A DNA stretch of 6,760 bases from an uncultured Acetatifactor sp. (GTDB lineage: Bacteria > Bacillota > Clostridia > Lachnospirales > Lachnospiraceae): NCBI GenBank assembly GCA_948896875.1, contig CAQUWW010000148.1, positions 1-6,760 of the forward strand, given 5' to 3'. The first letter of the stretch is position 1. Each line of letters opens with the position of its first letter. The notes under the pieces were generated by a model, which was not told the DNA's origin, searched no databases, and worked only from the letters and a program-made list of their open reading frames with translations. Made by a program: the position numbers and the translations under genes. Below are positions 5,034 to 6,760 of the stretch, in pieces.

Positions 5034-6656
5034 ATGAATAAAAATCTGATCATATTTACGGACAGCGGGGATACCATTATCGACGAGAGCACACAGATTT
5101 ATGATGAGAGGGGAATTGTTACCGAGGCAGAGTTTATTCCGGGGGCAGGGGAGCTGCTTTCACAGCTGAAAGAGGAGGGCTACCGCATAGCGCTTGTGGC
5201 GGACGGCGAGTGGGAATCTTTCCGGAATGTGTACAGGAAAAACGGACTGGGGTACTGTTTCGAGGAATGGATTGTCTCAGAAGTGGTGGGAGAGCAGAAG
5301 CCTGCCAGGTCCATGTTCGACACCGCAATGGAGAAGATGGGACTGACGGATGCCGATAAGCCTTTCATCATTATGATAGGGAACAATCTGAAAAAGGATG
5401 TGGCCGGGGCGAACCGTTATGGAATCACCTCCATATGGCTGGACTGGTCTCCCAGATATTTCCACACCGTGGAAGAGCCGGACTGGAAGCCGGATTATAC
5501 GGTGAAGACGCCGGAGGAGTTGCGGGTGCTCATCGGAGAGCTGGAGGAAAAGTGCGGGGAGAAGAAAGAGCTGATCGGGCGGATCAATGCTAAAATCCGG
5601 AGTATGACAGATGCCTTTTCCCATATTCTGTACGAGACGGACGACACTTTCCTGAAAAATATGGAGAGCCATAATCTGGCGGGAGATGATATTGCAAGGT
5701 ACCGGTACTGGGAGTGGACCCAGGGGGTGGGGCTCTTCGGACTTTGGAAGCTTTTCTGCTATGAGAAGAAAGAAAAATATCTGGATACTTTGAAGAAATA
5801 TTATGACAGGCAGATTGCCATCGGATTTCCGGCCTTGAATGTGAATACGGCGGCCCCCTACCTGACCATGTCTTTCCTGGCGGAGTACACCGGGGAAGAT
5901 AAATATCTGCAGCCCTGCATTGACGCGGCAAAGGAGATTATGGAAAGCTTTCCCCGGACCGAGGAAGGCGGATTCCAGCACAAGACTTCGGACAGTATCA
6001 ATGAGCAGGAGCTCTGGGATGACACCCTCTATATGACAGTGCTATTCCTGGCCAATATGGGGCGGATTTTGAAGGATGAGAAAATGAAGGAAGAGGCGGA
6101 ATACCAGTTCCTTCTGCATGATAAATACCTTTGCGACAAGGTATCCGGGCTGTGGTATCACGGCTGGAGCTTTCAGGAGAAGAACAATTTTGCAGGAGCT
6201 TTCTGGGGCAGGGGAAACTGCTGGATTACCATGGCAATCCCGGAGTTCCTGGCCCTTGACACCTGCGGCAGGCCGGTGGAAAGGCTGCTGACGAATACGT
6301 TGCGCGCACAGATAGAAAGTCTGAGAAAATACCAGGCGCCCGACGGCATGTGGCACACTCTGGTGGATGATGCGGATTCCTATGTGGAGGCCAGCGCCAC
6401 CTGCGGATTTGCCTACGGTATTCTGAAGGCGGTGAAAGACGGCTTGGTGGACAAAAGCTGTCTGGAGATGGCAGCCAGGGCGGCAACTCCCATTCTGGAC
6501 TACATATCCGAGGACGGCGTGGTGAATCAGGTTTCTTATGGGACTCCAATGGGGCGGATTTCCAGGGATTTTTATAAGGAAATTGAGCTGAAGCCAATGC
6601 CCTATGGCCAGGCGCTGGCAATTCTTTTCCTGATGGAGTACAGGACGATGCTGTGA
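5034..6656 (+). CDS. HAD-like domain fused to GH105/GH88-like unsaturated uronyl hydrolase
   Basis: A 540-residue protein with no signal peptide, so cytoplasmic. Residues 1 to about 170 are a HAD-superfamily fold: FTDSGDTI (8-15), VADG (55-58), EQKP with the motif III lysine K89, and IGNNLKKDVAGANRYG (115-130). Several usual catalytic positions differ (G12 at the second Asp, A56 at the Thr/Ser, N117 for Asp). A charged linker (170-185) leads to an (alpha/alpha)6-type hydrolase, about 186-540. Its motifs are YWEWTQGVGL (225-234), ELWDDTLYM (326-334, with D330 at the place of the catalytic Asp of YteR-like enzymes), WYHGW (374-378), FWGRGNCW (390-397) and DSYVEASATCGFAYG (448-462). The family hydrates and releases 4,5-unsaturated uronic acid from the non-reducing end of lyase products such as rhamnogalacturonan disaccharide. 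I prefer the start at 5034 (AGGA at 5024-5027, GGAGGG at 5017-5022). An ATG at 4995 has no ribosome site. Exact substrate and any HAD activity are unknown. Confidence 0.88.
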   Translation: MNKNLIIFTDSGDTIIDESTQIYDERGIVTEAEFIPGAGELLSQLKEEGYRIALVADGEWESFRNVYRKNGLGYCFEEWIVSEVVGEQKPARSMFDTAMEKMGLTDADKPFIIMIGNNLKKDVAGANRYGITSIWLDWSPRYFHTVEEPDWKPDYTVKTPEELRVLIGELEEKCGEKKELIGRINAKIRSMTDAFSHILYETDDTFLKNMESHNLAGDDIARYRYWEWTQGVGLFGLWKLFCYEKKEKYLDTLKKYYDRQIAIGFPALNVNTAAPYLTMSFLAEYTGEDKYLQPCIDAAKEIMESFPRTEEGGFQHKTSDSINEQELWDDTLYMTVLFLANMGRILKDEKMKEEAEYQFLLHDKYLCDKVSGLWYHGWSFQEKNNFAGAFWGRGNCWITMAIPEFLALDTCGRPVERLLTNTLRAQIESLRKYQAPDGMWHTLVDDADSYVEASATCGFAYGILKAVKDGLVDKSCLEMAARAATPILDYISEDGVVNQVSYGTPMGRISRDFYKEIELKPMPYGQALAILFLMEYRTML

Positions 6657-6760
6657 GAGTTTTATGACAGGTGCCTGTACGAGGCGGAACTGGTTTGCCG
6701 TATATGTCGTTTCTGATGTATGGGAGAGTGTTCTGCCGGAACTGTTCAGAATGGTATTGA
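6657..6760 (+). other. Right-edge tail, no supported gene
   Basis: After the hydrolase stop there is no obvious terminator in the remaining 104 bases. An ATG at 6664 opens a frame that stays open for 32 codons to the window edge (MTGACTRRNWFAVYVV...). It is preceded only by a weak GTGAGAG eight to fourteen bases upstream. It could be the start of a co-transcribed gene, but the stretch is too short to call. Confidence 0.2.

Noticed and set aside
5277..5981. 234-codon minus-strand open frame inside the HAD-GH105 gene
   Set aside because: It is antisense to a strongly supported protein with family motifs throughout; no ribosome site or domain of its own was seen.
6657..6716. In-frame open stretch after the hydrolase TGA (EFYDRCLYEAELVCRICRF) as a read-through or broken extension
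   Set aside because: The protein already ends with the usual GH105 terminal helix (GQALAILFLMEY), and the stretch is only 19 codons with no family resemblance.
1..6760. Mobile element, CRISPR array or tRNA
   Set aside because: I saw no transposase or integrase frame, no regularly spaced repeat array, and no tRNA-like cloverleaf on either strand.

Overview
The window looks like a carbohydrate-scavenging locus of a low-to-mid-GC Firmicute, most likely a gut-type member of the Lachnospiraceae/Clostridia. The grounds are strong AGGAGG-type ribosome binding sites, a lipoprotein with a Ser/Glu/Gln-rich linker, an AraC regulator of the kind common in these bacteria, and an Opp-type importer next to a GH105-like enzyme. 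This placement is inferred from style; no taxonomic marker gene is present.

Layout. The left half is a minus-strand transporter operon. The gene for a large substrate-binding lipoprotein (1558-3642) comes first. A 159-base gap follows, holding a strong intrinsic terminator flanked by two further hairpins, then an OppB/DppB-type permease (268-1398). Its stop codon overlaps by ATGA the start of an OppC/DppC-type permease that runs off the left edge (1-271). No ATPase gene is visible; it would lie further left or elsewhere. The right half is on the plus strand: an AraC-family activator (3926-4813), then a two-domain protein (5034-6656) joining an N-terminal HAD-like domain to a C-terminal GH105/GH88-like unsaturated-uronyl hydrolase.

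The divergent 283-base region between the binding protein and the regulator carries a good promoter for the regulator. It also carries a weak -35/extended -10 promoter for the transporter and a near-perfect 17-base direct repeat, one copy beside the transporter -35 and one over the regulator -35. This is the arrangement expected of an AraC-type activator that also controls its own gene.

Proposed joint function (inference): an extracellular or neighbouring-organism lyase releases unsaturated oligouronides, for example rhamnogalacturonan fragments. The lipoprotein and Opp-type permeases import them, and the cytoplasmic HAD-GH105 protein removes the unsaturated uronic acid. The AraC protein would sense the sugar. 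The most unusual items are the HAD-GH105 fusion, the loss of several standard catalytic residues in its HAD part, and the attenuator-like terminator between binding-protein and permease genes. I saw no mobile element, CRISPR array, tRNA or rRNA.
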